Part shown: piece by piece, positions 37,801-51,300 of the stretch | Position numbering within the stretch: position 1 is the first letter of the stretch | Layout of the letters: each line of letters starts with the position of its first letter | Source: Pempheris klunzingeri | Taxonomy: Eukaryota > Chordata > Actinopteri > Acropomatiformes > Pempheridae | Assembly: GCF_042242105.1 (NCBI RefSeq) | Contig: NC_092012.1 | Span: forward strand, 34,253,978-34,317,977 | DNA: 64,000 bases | Direction of reading: 5' to 3' | Made by a program: the position numbers and the translations under genes | Notes under the pieces: model-generated | What the model saw: the letters and a program-made list of their open reading frames with translations, nothing else | Database searches by the model: none | What the model was told of the DNA's origin: nothing

Positions 37801-40800
37801 CGCAGGAATCCTGGGGCACTTCCAAACTGTCTGCTGCCTCGTAAAAACAGGGAGACGGGGAAACAAAGCGGCCTGCAGCTACAGTGTAGCACGGCTCCCT
37901 CTAGTTTAGCTGGATTGTCTTTGGTCCAATCTGTCTTAACCATCGCCATGTATCTTAAAGTCCTCCAACATAACTCCCCTCCTCCCCCTCAAACACCCCC
38001 CTCCCCGATTCTGGGAGCAAAATCAAAACAAACACGAGCAGAGCAGCCTTGGGGAGTTGAGTGTGTGGAGGGAACAGGGGGATACAGAGGCAGCACTGTG
38101 CTGGAGCCCATTTTCTAAATTATCTTTATTCAACATTTCTCTGAAACAAACCCCCTCCCCCTCCCAACCCCCGCTCTCTCTTCCCCGCTCCAGAGTGGGA
38201 GTGACCCGGGGATTTAGGAGGCTCTTGTCTCTCTCGTAGGTACAATGTTCCATTCATGATAGCCATCGAGCCGCTGTGAATGGCCGACCTGCTGGCTGCT
38301 CTCAGTGCAGAGGGTGCTGGAGTCAGGGGCACCCAGTTCCCTCAGGTGTACGACACAGAGGCTCCTCTTTATGGGTGACGTTGATGCCAATAAGACTTGA
38401 CTGCTGTCCCATTAACAGTTTCAACAGACAGAGAGAGAGACAGAGGGCGGGAGAGGGGGAGCCTGGAGGGGGAAAGGGCAATAAGTGGTGTCGTTGGAGC
38501 TGCAGCGAGATGGAGGCCAATTAAAGCCACAGCGCCGTAGGTTGTGGGCAGGGGAAGGAGACTCTCGGAGGATGAGGGTGGTGGGTTAAGGTTTCCATGT
38601 CAGAGCCGGCCTTTCTGGGCTGCATTACTTTAAGGGTATCATACATGGGGGCAATGTAGATTGGCAGAATTCCCACAAAAGAGCAACAAAGCAAGCACAA
38701 GGGTCAAAATTGCATCCAAAGTTTTCCTGGCGGCAACATGCTCATGTCATGATTAAAGCAATGAAGCTGAGCCAACATCATGGGCACCATTAGCCGATTA
38801 GAGCCCGCTCCGCAGCGCAGCCACAAATGCAGAACCCCGATGGTTCTCCAGGTCCAGGACTCTGGGCCGTGCTGCTCTCTGCTCTAACCGTACCGTCTGG
38901 GAGAGATTCACGCCAGGTGAATGTGATTAAGCAGGTGGTGGGGTGGAAAACAAACATTACTAGGTCACTAAGTCATTATTCTAAAAGGGTCCTCCAGACA
39001 GTTGTGTCATTGCACGTGCTTAAAGTTGTGGGACTCACACAAAAACAGATTTAAAAGGACCAGTCTGTAGGACTTGGCGGCATGTAGCAGTGAAGGTGCA
39101 GATTGTAGGAGAACCTATGGTGGGCGACAAGGATTCACGCTCCCTTTGCGTTTCCTCGTGCTGAATCATAAGTCTGATGCTTTGTTTCTGTCACCATGCA
39201 GAATGGTCTTCCTCCTGCACATTTAAGATAAAACTGGTGAGTCTCAGCAGCAGAGGCTGAGATATCCTGATTTGTAGTTCCTTATATGGCCAAAAAAATA
39301 AAAAAATCTGGCTCCCCTATTTCCCATAATGCAACTCAATGTCATCTTTCTGTAGACCCACTCCTCCAGAGCTGTTTTCACAGGTGGCACTGATCCAGTG
39401 TTCCTTCACCTTTTCAAAATGGCTCACTTTTTTGCAATTCAGTTTTTTGAACAACTTAATTTCCACTTCAGGTTGCTCTTCTCTCGTCGAAGAAACAAAA
39501 CAGTGAGTAGCAGTAAAGTAGCGCTGTAAAGACGTAGTGATTTATTGTCCATGGCAGAGGAGACACTGGCAATAAAGGGAAAAAAGATAATCTACTTGGA
39601 ATGAATTCATTATGTAATTCCCAAAACCTTAACATTTTCAAATTCAGTTTCCATAGTTTTGCAGACTTCGATATGAAACATGTAATCAGTGTAGGTCCTT
39701 ACTTTCCCATGCCTGCCCTCCTCTCTCCTCCCTTTGTGGACGGCAGCCAGCTGTTTGTGCAGAGCGGCCTTCCAGATGAGGACGACGGCAGCGTTGCTCC
39801 CACGACGGCACATAAATCTTTCCATAGGCCCTGAAAGACGAGCGTCGGCTTTGTACTGATGACAAAATGCCCAGACTACACACACTTCAGAGATTGCAAC
39901 TTTATTTTTCCACTGATTTCCTCATTTAATAAATACATGAAATATAAAATCACAGCTGTATAAACATCCAAATAGAAAATAAAACAAGACAGCAGTGTGG
40001 AAACCGTGACAGTATATTCAGACTTTTGCCTCCTGTATTTTCTCCAGCTGCCCTAAAAATCATATTCCCAACGTAAAGCTGGCTTTTGAAATATTCAAGC
40101 GTGTTACCTATCTGAAATCAAAACAATCTGTGAAGACCTACAACAGCGAGGATTATCGGCCTGCCAACGCCTGTCCAGCTTTTCAGCCTTTCACAGAGGC
40201 CTCGTTATGAAGGCTCTGCTTCAGCGCCACAACTCAGTGTATCCCTCAAATACCCGGCCGGTGCCAAACCTAAGAAAATGCGAGTCTAGTGTAAATAAGG
40301 CAGAGGCCGCACCTCTCCAGTTTTCCCCTCATCGTGGTGGAGTGGGCTCCATCAGCGGGGAGAGCATGGTGAGCCTGTGGTTGACCCACAGTAAAGGCAG
40401 TGGGGAGGGGGAGGCGGGGGAGTATGTGCATGTTTGCAGAATATACTTAATGCTACGGCTCAAAACTGATGACTGCTGCCTAACGTCACAGCTCCCTTTT
40501 GATTGTATTGTCAGCTTTTCACAGTTTTTAGGTGTGCTTCTAATACTGTTGAATGTTTGCAGCTGAAATGAATGCAACAGTGTCAGTTTAACTCGTTTAC
40601 CATGACAGTGTGGTATTGTCACACAAGCTGTCCAGCATTTACATATCAATAGTGTGTCGGGAGGAGGGGGTTTGAGGCGAAGTAATGCAGCAGCAGCAGC
40701 AGCACAGCGTAGAAAGCTGTTTTATCAGCCACGTTCAGCATTTTGCCAGCCAAACCTGTTCTTTTCCTCCTCAGAAAAAGACAATACAAACAAGTTCTTC

Positions 40801-42314
40801 ATCAAACTTTCAAGCAACAACCAAAGCAGTGACCTCTTCGGCTGGCAGCTGCAGTGTCCCACCAGGTCAGCGCTCCGACTTGGTTATGAGAGGCGTGGTG
40901 CAGGTTGGATTTGGCCCCAGCAGACACCTGGTCAGGTGAAGTCTCCGTGTCTGAGCTGAGGCTCTGCGGGGCGTCCCAGCCTGGTCCCACGGTGGCCCGG
41001 CAGGCTCACTGCAAACAGCAAGCTGAGAAACACAGGAGTGATGGACGCGTGTTAGCCTTCACTTGTTCAAGATGAACACATATTTCTCTTGGCTCCATGG
41101 GATCAGTGACAGTCACATAATAATCAGAACCTTTTTCAGTATAATAAGTACGGTATTGTTACGTGTTCACTGGCGTCCCTCTAAGTCGCGTCCCCTTGTG
41201 TTCAGTGTCACCAGTGAAGCTTAATGCTGCCATACTGAAACCAGACCATAATCCTCTGCATGTCTCAATGAGCACAGCGCTCACTATAGAAGTATAAATT
41301 CAGACCCCGGAGGAGAGTCGCTTCACAAACTGAGCATCTGAGCAGATTATTGAGAATTCACTTTACCAGCTATGAAAAAAAAAACTGCCCAGAGTTGGCA
41401 GTGCTCTCCCTGTCTGGCCCGCACATCGACCATCAGGTGATGTAAATCCTGTTTTGGTGCAGTCGAGGGTCACCAGACAGACTTGGGCGTTGCTGCGACC
41501 CTCTCCAGCACAGCTGCTGTTGGACCGGTGCCAGCTAGTATGCCTGACGGTGGCGCGGTTTTGTTAAAATAACAGCAGCAGAATAAGAAACCACGTTCCT
41601 CATGAAACTTGAGCGGTCTCTAGAGTCGTAGGTGCCCTTCCCCCATCCCCCCCTTTTTTTTTTTTTTTTTTCATAATTCCCCAGGAATTTCTTGCTGAGA
41701 ACAGGATATTGTCTGAGCTTTAGGTATCTTCTATCCATCAAGGAGCTGAGCCCAGAAAATACCAGGAATTAGGCTGCATGTATATATGTTACAGTCCGGG
41801 AAGTTCAAGTATATTAAAATGTAACTCATATTGATAATACATTGGTCCTTCTATAGTTTAGCATGTTGTTTATATAGTGGCTTGTTCCAGTATATTAAAT
41901 GTTAGATTATTGAGACACTGCTCTTTATACTGCAGCTTGGATTTGATACATACAATCTTAAAATACATATAAAGCAAATGTGTGTGTGTGTGTTTGTGTG
42001 TTAGGAGGGCAGCTCTCTGCTAGCACCAAGTCCCACTTTCACAAGGGAGACTTTACAAGAGGGCAGAGGACAGAGCGGCTGCACTGAGATGAAATCAAAG
42101 AGCCAGACAGTCCTGCGGGGTGGCCAGCACAGCAAGAGAATGGCTCATATTTTACAAGTGGAAAACCCTTTAATGAAAGGACATTTCATTACAACTGGAG
42201 GCGGCCATTTCTCACTTCACCCCCACCACCTTCCTGGAGCAAACCTCCATGTAGTCGCTTATCAGACCGGCTGCGAGGTTCTCAAAGACACACTCTCGTT
42301 ACTAAAGAGGCAGT
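34816..42314. other. intergenic between the GAS1-like gene and ulk3, with both 3' UTRs
   Basis: No further gene is supported. Plus-strand AATAAA hexamers at about 35981 and 36685 could end the GAS1-like transcript. For ulk3 (minus strand), ATTAAA at 42174-42169 and AATAAA at 39906-39901 are candidates. A dispersed repeat lies at about 39050-39160. Short CAG tracts occur at about 35703-35720 and 40687-40704. The remaining sequence is unique-looking and may include enhancers of the developmental GAS1-like gene, which cannot be shown without alignment. Confidence 0.5.
39050..39160 (+). repeat. teleost dispersed repeat fragment
   Basis: AAAAGGACCAGTCTGTAGGA, then GCAGATTGTAGG and GGAGAACCTATGGTGGGC, follow the motif order of a repeat widespread in spiny-rayed fish (from recall). 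It has no coding capacity. Confidence 0.5.
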
Positions 42315-45300
42315 TTATGCAACACAGCAGGGAAACTCACAGCTTCTCACAGAGTCGGCAAGAGGTTCTCGATCCAGAGAGACGTCCCTCTGAGTCTCCT
42401 GCATCTGAAGGATAAACACATACCTGTGATCAGCCAAAGCTAACACACAAACAAAACGTGGATATTAAAAACAGATGGAGGTTTTCAGAGGACGTATCCA
42501 TCTCAACTGAACACCATCATCAACGTTTTAAGTTCAAGAAACTCAGTAGCACCCAAAATAAGTCTTCACCTTGTCCCCAATCACTTTTTGTTCTCCCAGG
42601 TACACTTACGGCGTTTAATCCTTCCGTCAAATGTCTGAGAGGAGTGTCTGCTTACCTTGATATGCTTCTTGAGGTATTCAGCTCTGGTCATGAGGCTTTT
42701 AATCTGGTGAGAGACACATGAAATTCATCACCTGACTTTTTTTAATGCGTCCAATACTTTAATTTATGACCAATGTAGACATGTAGACATTCCCATGAGC
42801 CTCAGCTGGACTCTGTGTTCAGTGCTGACACACCTGAGCTGAGATGATACCTGCTACACATCAGCATGCTAGTGTTGTCACTTCAATCGACGTGTGATTG
42901 TCGACGTTGTGCATTCAGTCATTTTACGTTTTAAACAAAGTAAATATCACACGTTATTTTTCTAATGACTTCCAGAGCCTCCTGTGAATAATCAGAGGAT
43001 GATTTTCTCCAAAATGTCCCCTTTTTAAAATCTTTTAATTAGCAGATGTGTTTTCCGAGTGGTGCGTGTTTACTACATACGGCTACGCTATAACTTTATG
43101 ATGCATTGAGACATAAAAATCAGGTCAAAATCAGATTAAACTGATCAGCTGAGCCCATGTGACTCTCGCTCCTACTGTTATTTTTCGAAACCATTTCATA
43201 TGGTGCACATGTGCTCGCAGTGACGGCTGCGATCACACGCTTTGAGGATGCTCTTTGCTGTGGTAATCAGTCCTCTGGTGATCACGAGGCTGCTTGGCTG
43301 CACTCGTACCTAGCTGCACTGTGTCGCCACGATGTCACAGCATAAAGTAAGTCCTCTGGGGTATTACTGCAGTAACATCTGAGGGTCATAATCGTGGGAG
43401 ACCTAAGCTGATGGTTTCCATGATGTCCTTTTAAAACACCAATCTGGTGCAGTAAATAATCATTCTGACCACAGGTTTTTCGTTTTCAGCCCTGACCCCA
43501 ACCTTATGTAGCCGCAGCACTTTAATCACAGCCCCTTTAATCACCAAGCAGAATAAATGTGGAAGACATCTTCATGGGCGAGTGTAGTTCATGGGACGTA
43601 CCGATAACTCGAAGAGTCTTAAAGGTACAAACGGTTTGCTGACACACAGGACGACATGACCTCGCATATGTTCAGCCACGACGACGCTATACCAACATAG
43701 ACTGATATATCCAAGCCGTGGCTCACCAATGAGAGGACAGGATACTGAATTACAGCTTTGAAAGGCTGAAGTGTGCTCTACAGTAGATAGGAGCGCACAT
43801 GGAGGCCAGTCATGGCAGCACGTGTTGGCTCTTTTGGGTTCTCACATCCACACATGCTTTCGATTGGACCCCCGAGCCCCGCCTCCCCGATGCTGTGTTA
43901 GATTATTACAGCCGCATCTGAATTTACTTAAGACAAGCACCCATAAAACTTCAAATAGGGAGGTCTATGAGGCCCACTCAAACCGCCTTCCCCCTTCTGG
44001 GGTTTGCTGGTGAAATACTGTTGTCTGTTGGTGGCTCAGTTGTCGGCTAAATAATGCACAAAAACAAGAGTGTTTGGAGCATTAATGGCAGACTTAGCAC
44101 GTGTTTGTCAAAGTACAAAATCAATGCTGGTGTTCAGGATCTCGATTCCAAAAGTTACAGCCAGCAAATTTACTGGACCATCAAAATTTAGGGTTTTTTC
44201 CCAAAGTATGTTCGGGTTGGAGTCCAAATGGTTGTATTTAGTCTACAGCAAAGGTCTTATTTGTGCAGCAAGACAGGAGAAGTTGAAGTTTTTTTCACAC
44301 ATCCTGGTGTCTGAATGACTGGTAGCTAGTAAAAGTGTTGGAACTGGTCCAGCAGATCACCTCAGCCAGCAGCCAGCTAGTTAGTATTATTGTGTGACTC
44401 AAAAACTCTGTAAATTAGTAACTAGAGCAACATTATGTTTCATATGGAGTCATGTGTGTGGTCACCTGATGAATGTAACATTCAGGTGCTCCTGAGTAAA
44501 ATGTCTACCTACTTAGCAGCTAAATGCTAATGCTGTCTGTCTGTCTGTCTGTCATTAGGTAGGTAGGTCCAGTCTCTTTGTAGAGGTATGTCGCTGAATA
44601 ATGGTGCCTGCTGCGGCTGAAAATAGCGCTAATGAGTGGTTGTGAAACCACACCAATGAGCCGGGTAGGACTGACTGCAGTCTTTTCACATCCAAGTGGT
44701 CATGTGATCATTTTTGATATATATAAAAAAAATTATTATAGCTCCTTTAGGGGCCCCATTAGAAAGCGGACAGTGATCTAGATGATAATACAGATGATGG
44801 ATTATGTTATTTACAATTTACCACAAAAAACCTGCACATGCGACTGCTGGAAAAAGGCTCATGGGTCATGTGATGGAGCATCCACAGTGCTGGGGTATCA
44901 GCCGAGGGCTGGTTGGTGGTGACGGATAGTCGTTCCTACTGTGAGCACTCAACCAGAAGCCCTTCCTCGCCTACTCACCTCGCCGTGGAGCAGCTCTCTT
45001 CTGCGGCCCTGGGGCTCGGCTACAAACCAAGAGGGAAAAAGAAAACGACACAGAGAATAATGAGGAGAGGAAGGAAGGAGAGAGTCCGCTACCTAATCAC
45101 CTTGTTTGTTCAAGAAGAGGTCAACTACTAGATTGAATTTCGCTAGTGTGTCGACTGGAGGCTCAGGGGTGGAAATGGTCCAAATGTAGGCCAGTGTTTT
45201 AACAGTCAGTCATCCTGGAGGGTAGAGCGACAGAGAGGGAGGACAGAGAGGGGAGGAGGAGGAGGAGGAGGAGGAGGAGGAGGAGGAGAGCTCTCTGGTG

Positions 45301-48300
45301 GCAAGGCATGTTGGGAAGCTGTGCAACAAAGAGCTCTTAGCCAAACAAAGAACCAATGTTTTCTTCCCACAATCCCCCTGGTGGCATTTGCTGTGCCACA
45401 CAGCGAGGCTCCCCTGACACCGGAGAGGCAGGCTGGTTAGGATGGCATGGGATTAGATGGACCATAACTCTCTGATCCACAGAGAGCACGACGCTCCGCT
45501 GTTTCAGCGACGAGTGTAACACCTACAATCTATCACCTCAAGTCAAAAAGGGTCAGTCTTTAGACGTCTACTGGATGAACCTTCAGCAGCACTGGCTGGG
45601 CAATTAGAGCTCTTGTTTATTAGAAAGATAATAGTTTTTATTTGTTTCCAGTGTGGAATAACACAAAAATCAAGTGTGCTGTCTGAATGGGAAGCAGATG
45701 GCAGTGCTCGTATACCACACACAGGGCGCTGGCACCGGGTCTCATCCCGGCTCTAAGCCACATCTGGATCGCTCTATCCCACCTCTTCCATTAGGCTGAT
45801 CTTCCAGATGAGCTCATGAGCCCGGCGTAATAGACGCCAGGCCACAGAGAGAGTCTCCTCTGTAGATCCTCCGTCTGTCTGTCTGTCTGTCGCTTATTAA
45901 GTGTCCTCGTCTCCCTCCAAGTCTGTTGCTTCACTCCATCTCTGTCTTTTACTCTTTCTAAATCACTTTCATGAAGTTATTTTCCATTTCTTTGAGACTT
46001 TCTCAGAGTCCTTTAATATCCATCTCCCGATGTCTCTTTAGAGTCTCTTTGTTTCCAGTTAAGTCTCTTGTGAAGAAGTTGTTGTAGTCACAGACTGCTG
46101 CTCTTGAGCAAAGCACTTAGAGCTTAACTTTTCAACCTGGGCCTTATTATTTACATAGTTTGGGTTAAAAAACATTGGTAGGTACAAACAGTTTTGGAAT
46201 TGGTCCAGTAGATCACCTTTTATCAGCAGCTCCTGTGTTCTGTTCTCTAAAATCCCTGTTTTAGTGAATGTAGTCTGGTGTGTGTGCTGTTTGTGGTTAA
46301 ACCAAAAGGATCTTCCAGGTCTCTCTCTGTAGGGATCCTTTCCATGATGCTGTCACACACTTAGAATAACACTCTGAGCCTGTCAGTAGATCAAACAAGC
46401 TCTTTTAGTGGACCTACTGTGATCAGGTGCAGTTGTCCCAAAAAAAATACAAAAGGTTGTCTTTTAAGTTTGGGGCTCCAGAGGCGTCGATCAGTAGGTA
46501 AGAGCAGTAAATGACAGCCTATTTTAGTAAAGCTAATGCTTTCTATGGAAAACAAGGAGTTGATCTACCTGCTAGCGCCAACAGTAGCTCTCCTAAGCAC
46601 TGCTGGTAAACATCCAAAGCCTCAGGATCATCCAGTCCACTCTCCTCCTACAATGGAAGGTTGAAAATGAGGTAAAACATTGGTTTAATCATAGTTCAGC
46701 CATGTCAGTCTGTTAGCATTGCAAAAAAATGTGTTTATTTGCTATTATTCACTTTAAAATGTTTAGGCTGTAAACAGCAGAGTAAAAAAACGTCTGTGAG
46801 GGCCGGCACAATCACAAAATAGATGTTTTTGGTTCCGCAGTGATCTTAAAAGATGTGGTCTGGAGATTGTTGTACCCTGCTGATGTGTTTTTTTTTCTTC
46901 TGTTGTATTAATTCTGCTTCAGCCTGCCTTTGTGTATATCTCTATAGCAGCAGCATCACCCGGCAGAACCCCCTTCTAACCTTAGCAATGGCAGCAGAGG
47001 CCATCTCCAGAGCGGCCAGCAGTCGTGGTTGATCTCGGGACATTTCTGGAGTGGAAAGAAAACAGAGAACACTACTTTGAGTCCTCCTGTACGTCAGTCT
47101 AAACGCACCATCAATGTATTCTGCTAGAAAATCTGCATCTGCAATGCTTGGCATATCCTGTGCAGCATCCGAAGACTCCAGTATTATTGATTTTAGGGCC
47201 ACAGTGTCCCAGAGCGAAGCACTAAATCCCTAAGAGGCTAAGAGCTGACCTTAACTAGTGGGGCAGGATGAAAAATGAATTTTTCCTTCCAAAATTCATT
47301 AAATTTTCCATTACTAAAATAGCACTTTTTTATTACAAGAATAATAATCACACAGCGGAAAAAACAACCTAGCCCCCATAAAACCCTTTGACGAAAAGCA
47401 TGAACGAAAACACACAATGCATTACTCAAGTTGTCCCGTCGACAGGCTGCTGCCGACGTACCGAGCTGTGTGTTCATTACCTCGGAGGACATCCCTGGAG
47501 GTCCGGGCCTCCTCAAAGCTCAGCCTGTTGTCCGAGGCCACCAGGGCTTTCAGCTCCTCGGCTCTGGACACATACTGGCTCACCTGCAGGAAGTCCTCTT
47601 ACACTGAATCAACGTAATCATATCAACCATGCCATATGCTCTGCATCCACACCATGTGGTATTCATAGAGGAGAACTCATTCCAAGTGAAAGCCATCGGA
47701 CGGCAAAAAAAAGACCTATTGAAAATAGACAGTAATCCCAATGTGAATGCAGGGAGTGTTTCCAGGCCCACCTTCTGCCTGAGGGCATCTTTACGTTGGC
47801 GGTCCGTCTCATCTGGGGAGGGCGGACAGAAGAGATGTTTTGGTTTTACATTCAGTTTACTTTGCCAGTTTATTGTGGTGGAACAAAGGCGGTGCATTGT
47901 TGAAGGGCTTAAGCCACAGACAGGATATGAGAGTGGTTTCTGCTCTTACAGTGAATAGCAGGGACAAAGTGCTCAAGGGCACTGCAGTAAAGGCAGAGAG
48001 CAGCGGACTTCTCCCCCTCCTGGTCCTTCTGAACGGCCCGCAGGACCAGCTCTTTCTGAAAGGAGGAAGCACAAGCTGACGTCACTGAACGCAAACTGCT
48101 ACGACTCTGCGTTGTTGCTCACGCATGCATGCAATCATCATGCGTGAAGGCACATGTGGGGCACGTATGAGCACAGATCTACTAACACATGTGTGCATGC
48201 ATCCAGTCAATCACACACACATTATTCATGGTCATCCTGAGCAGACACACACATGCCCAGCACATACCCTTTTGCCCTTTCTTCTTATTCTCTCTTACCG

Positions 48301-51300
48301 CTTTCACGAGGCTCTCTGCACTCGCCATGTGCTCCAAATCCACAAAGGGGTGGCTGAAGAACTCTGCAAAGGTGATCCGGGCATCTGGATTTCTCTCTAG
48401 CAGCCGCAACAGAAGGTCTCTGCAGTCCTTGGATACCCTGGCCCCGGGAGGGAGCTGATGCACAAAACACGACCTTATTATGTTGCACTCAATCCACAGG
48501 ACAATCCAGGGGAAAAGGACAGCAGATTGTTGCCAGAGACCTTCTAGTCTCACATCGCTACTTTTTTTCAAAGGATGACCTTAAAACTCTCTATGTGAAT
48601 CGCTGGGTAATGGACCATGTGCTAATGCAATCCATTGAGCTCGAGCCTAATGTTTGACACAAGAATTCAAGTGTTTTCAAAGCCCTCCATCATTAAATGT
48701 ACTGTTATCCGTAATTGTCGCATGGTGATTAACATTTGGTTTGTGCACCCAGCGGGCAAATCAGGACACAGACACAACTATGACTTCTAATCGCCAGCAA
48801 TCAGTTATTGTTTCATTCAACTCTTTGTTTGACATCTTAAAACGTCTAATTATTCATTTAAACCATATCAAACGCAGGTGTTTTTAGACACACGTCACTA
48901 CATCGTTTGGCTTTGAGTTGAGGCATCAGCATTTGGTGTTTCGTAAAGTGTCGTGAATGAACATATTCTACAGCCCTGCTCACAGAAATGTAACATACTG
49001 TACTTTAAGTGTATCCCAGAGCGATGCTTTTAATTAGAGATTACAGGAGAGGAGCAGTGAATCCTTGTTTCAGCTGAGCACCTCCGCTGTCACTTCCCCT
49101 TCTGTGAGATAAGAGCGTGAAAGTAAGCCCTCTAGTGGTTAGACGGTGAAAACTCATAAACACGGGGAGAAAAACCCCCAGTGCTCAGTGGAACATATGG
49201 TATACTGTATACTACACTGTATACTACACTGTATACTACACTGTATACTACACTGTATGCTACACTGTATACTAGACTGTATGCTACACTGTATGCTACA
49301 CTGTATACTAGACTGTATACTAGACTGTATACTACACTGTATACTACACTGTGTACTACACTGTGTACTACACTGTATACTACACTGTATACTACACTGT
49401 ATACTACACTGTATACTACACTGTGTACTACACTGTATACTACACTGTATGCTACACTGTATGCTACACTGTATACTACACTGTATACTACACTGTGTAC
49501 TACACTGTATGCTACACTGTATGCTACACTGTATACTACACTGTATACTAGACTGTGTACTAGACTGTGTACTAGACTGTATACTACACTGTGTACTACA
49601 CTGTATACTACACTGTATGCTACACTGTATGCTACACTGTATACTACACTGTATACTACACTGTATACTACACTGTATACTACACTGTATGCTACACTGT
49701 ATGCTACACTGTATACTACACTGTATACTACACTGTATACTACACTGTATACTACACTGTATGCTACACTGTATGCTACACTGTATACTACACTGTGTAC
49801 TAGACTGTGTACTAGACTGTGTACTAGACTGTATACTAGACTCAATAACAAGGAGCTAGTACAGCAGCTAGCGTCTGTGCCAGGACCTCACACAACCACA
49901 CTTCAAATAGATAAAATATTAAAATAGCTTAAGTTCTCTTATTCCCTGTGATGTGATGGTGAACATACATTTGGATAAGTGAGTCTAATTCGATTTTAAA
50001 ACCATGTTCCACTGCACTGAGCGGTGGTAGTGAGTTCTCTCAGTCCAACTACCCGCTAATGAGGAACTCATTTTGTTGCTCAGTGTTTACCTCAATAGGC
50101 TGGTTACTCCGGATCTTCTCCTCCAGTTCAGCGTATGACCTCGATGCGAACGGTGCTCGCCCAAACAGCGCCTCTAAACGCAAACAAACAGCTCTGAGTT
50201 CTCCTAAAGGAAGGATCGTCTGCAGTGCTTATCAAACAAAACTGATGCACCCACTGTGCATTAAGTAACTGCATACATGCTCCAGATGCTCAGACTGCCT
50301 TTAAAAGCGATCTCAGATCAGCCACCTTAGTTATTTACTGCATTTAACTTACCATCGACATGAATTTACAGCCTGTAAATGACACGCTATTCTATTTGGC
50401 TCAAATGACTGACAGTGACAACAACTCCTCCCATTATGTATTCCACATTGTCACTCCACACAGTGCAATCACTGTAGCGTGCTGTTGCACTATTATTGCA
50501 CAATTACTGTAAAAAGGGGGCAAACCAAGCGGCCACTTTATGATTAATGACCCAATTTTGCTGGTCCATTTGCTCTTTAAAGCCTGCGGGGCCAGACGAC
50601 TGATTGGCCTTTTACCACTGAAAAAGAAGTGCTGTTTCAATGTTGGAATCATTATCATCATTATAATTATTATTATCATCATTGCTCACAGCAAAAGACA
50701 CCAGATTCTGTGCAAGCGAGTATGTTTTGGTCACCAGAATATGTAATGAAGTAGAATTACAGTGAGCAGATTATATTATTGTCAATGTGTCATTCACATT
50801 GAGAGCACTCTGCACTCAAAGGCGAACACAAAGCACTCACCATAAAGAATGACTCCCACTGACCAGAGATCCACTCTGGAGTCATACTGCCGTCGACACA
50901 CCATCTCAGGAGCCATGTAAAGGGGGGAGCCTCTCAGGACGCTCTGCTCGTCCCATGGTGACATGTACTGAGCGAAGCCAAAATCTGGGAGCAAATCAGA
51001 GAGGAAACGACGTGAGATTCCAGCCTGAGATACAACCGCCCTAAAACTGTCTTTAGCTCCCGTGTAGCTTGAGAAGCAGTGAGTTTACAATACAAAATGC
51101 ACAAAGGGGTGTTTTTTGAAGGTCTCCCTGATATGATGTTGGTGATGGGACGTATTATGCAAAATGTACCTTTTAATGCCTTTTCAGCCTAAATATGTGT
51201 CTCTAGTGTGCCTGGAGACTCTTCTTTCTGTTTCTGCTCCATCTTTCACTGAATGTGTGTGAAAATACGCCGTTTAGATTTAGCCCCTCTAGTGACATCA

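Larger units (their letters stand above)
42315..48454 (-). other. ulk3 exons 7-15: kinase C-lobe end and two MIT domains
   Basis: Exon 7 finishes the kinase C-lobe ([20 protein letters not shown], then HPFVDLEHM). Exons 8-10 encode MIT domain 1 (about residues 283-355; [20 protein letters not shown], then [11 protein letters not shown]). Exons 11-14 encode MIT domain 2 (about residues 370-443; [15 protein letters not shown], then [20 protein letters not shown], then [13 protein letters not shown]). Exon 15 is the tail, ending EFPCCVA. MIT domains bind ESCRT-III tails. Exons 9, 13 and 14 are only 41, 41 and 48 nt and are easy to miss in gene prediction. Confidence 0.93.

Noticed and set aside
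45720..45860. Possible missing ulk3 exon between exons 12 and 13
   Set aside because: The reverse complement gives no ULK3-like residues, and exons 12 and 13 already join in frame to a contiguous family sequence.
49201..49842. CRISPR-like array
   Set aside because: The 12-bp units abut with no unique spacers, in a vertebrate intron. It is a minisatellite.
49132..49927. Overlapping ORFs of about 240 codons on both strands
   Set aside because: They are a consequence of an indel-free 12-bp tandem repeat with no stop in several frames. The repeated peptides match no family, and the array lies in a ulk3 intron.
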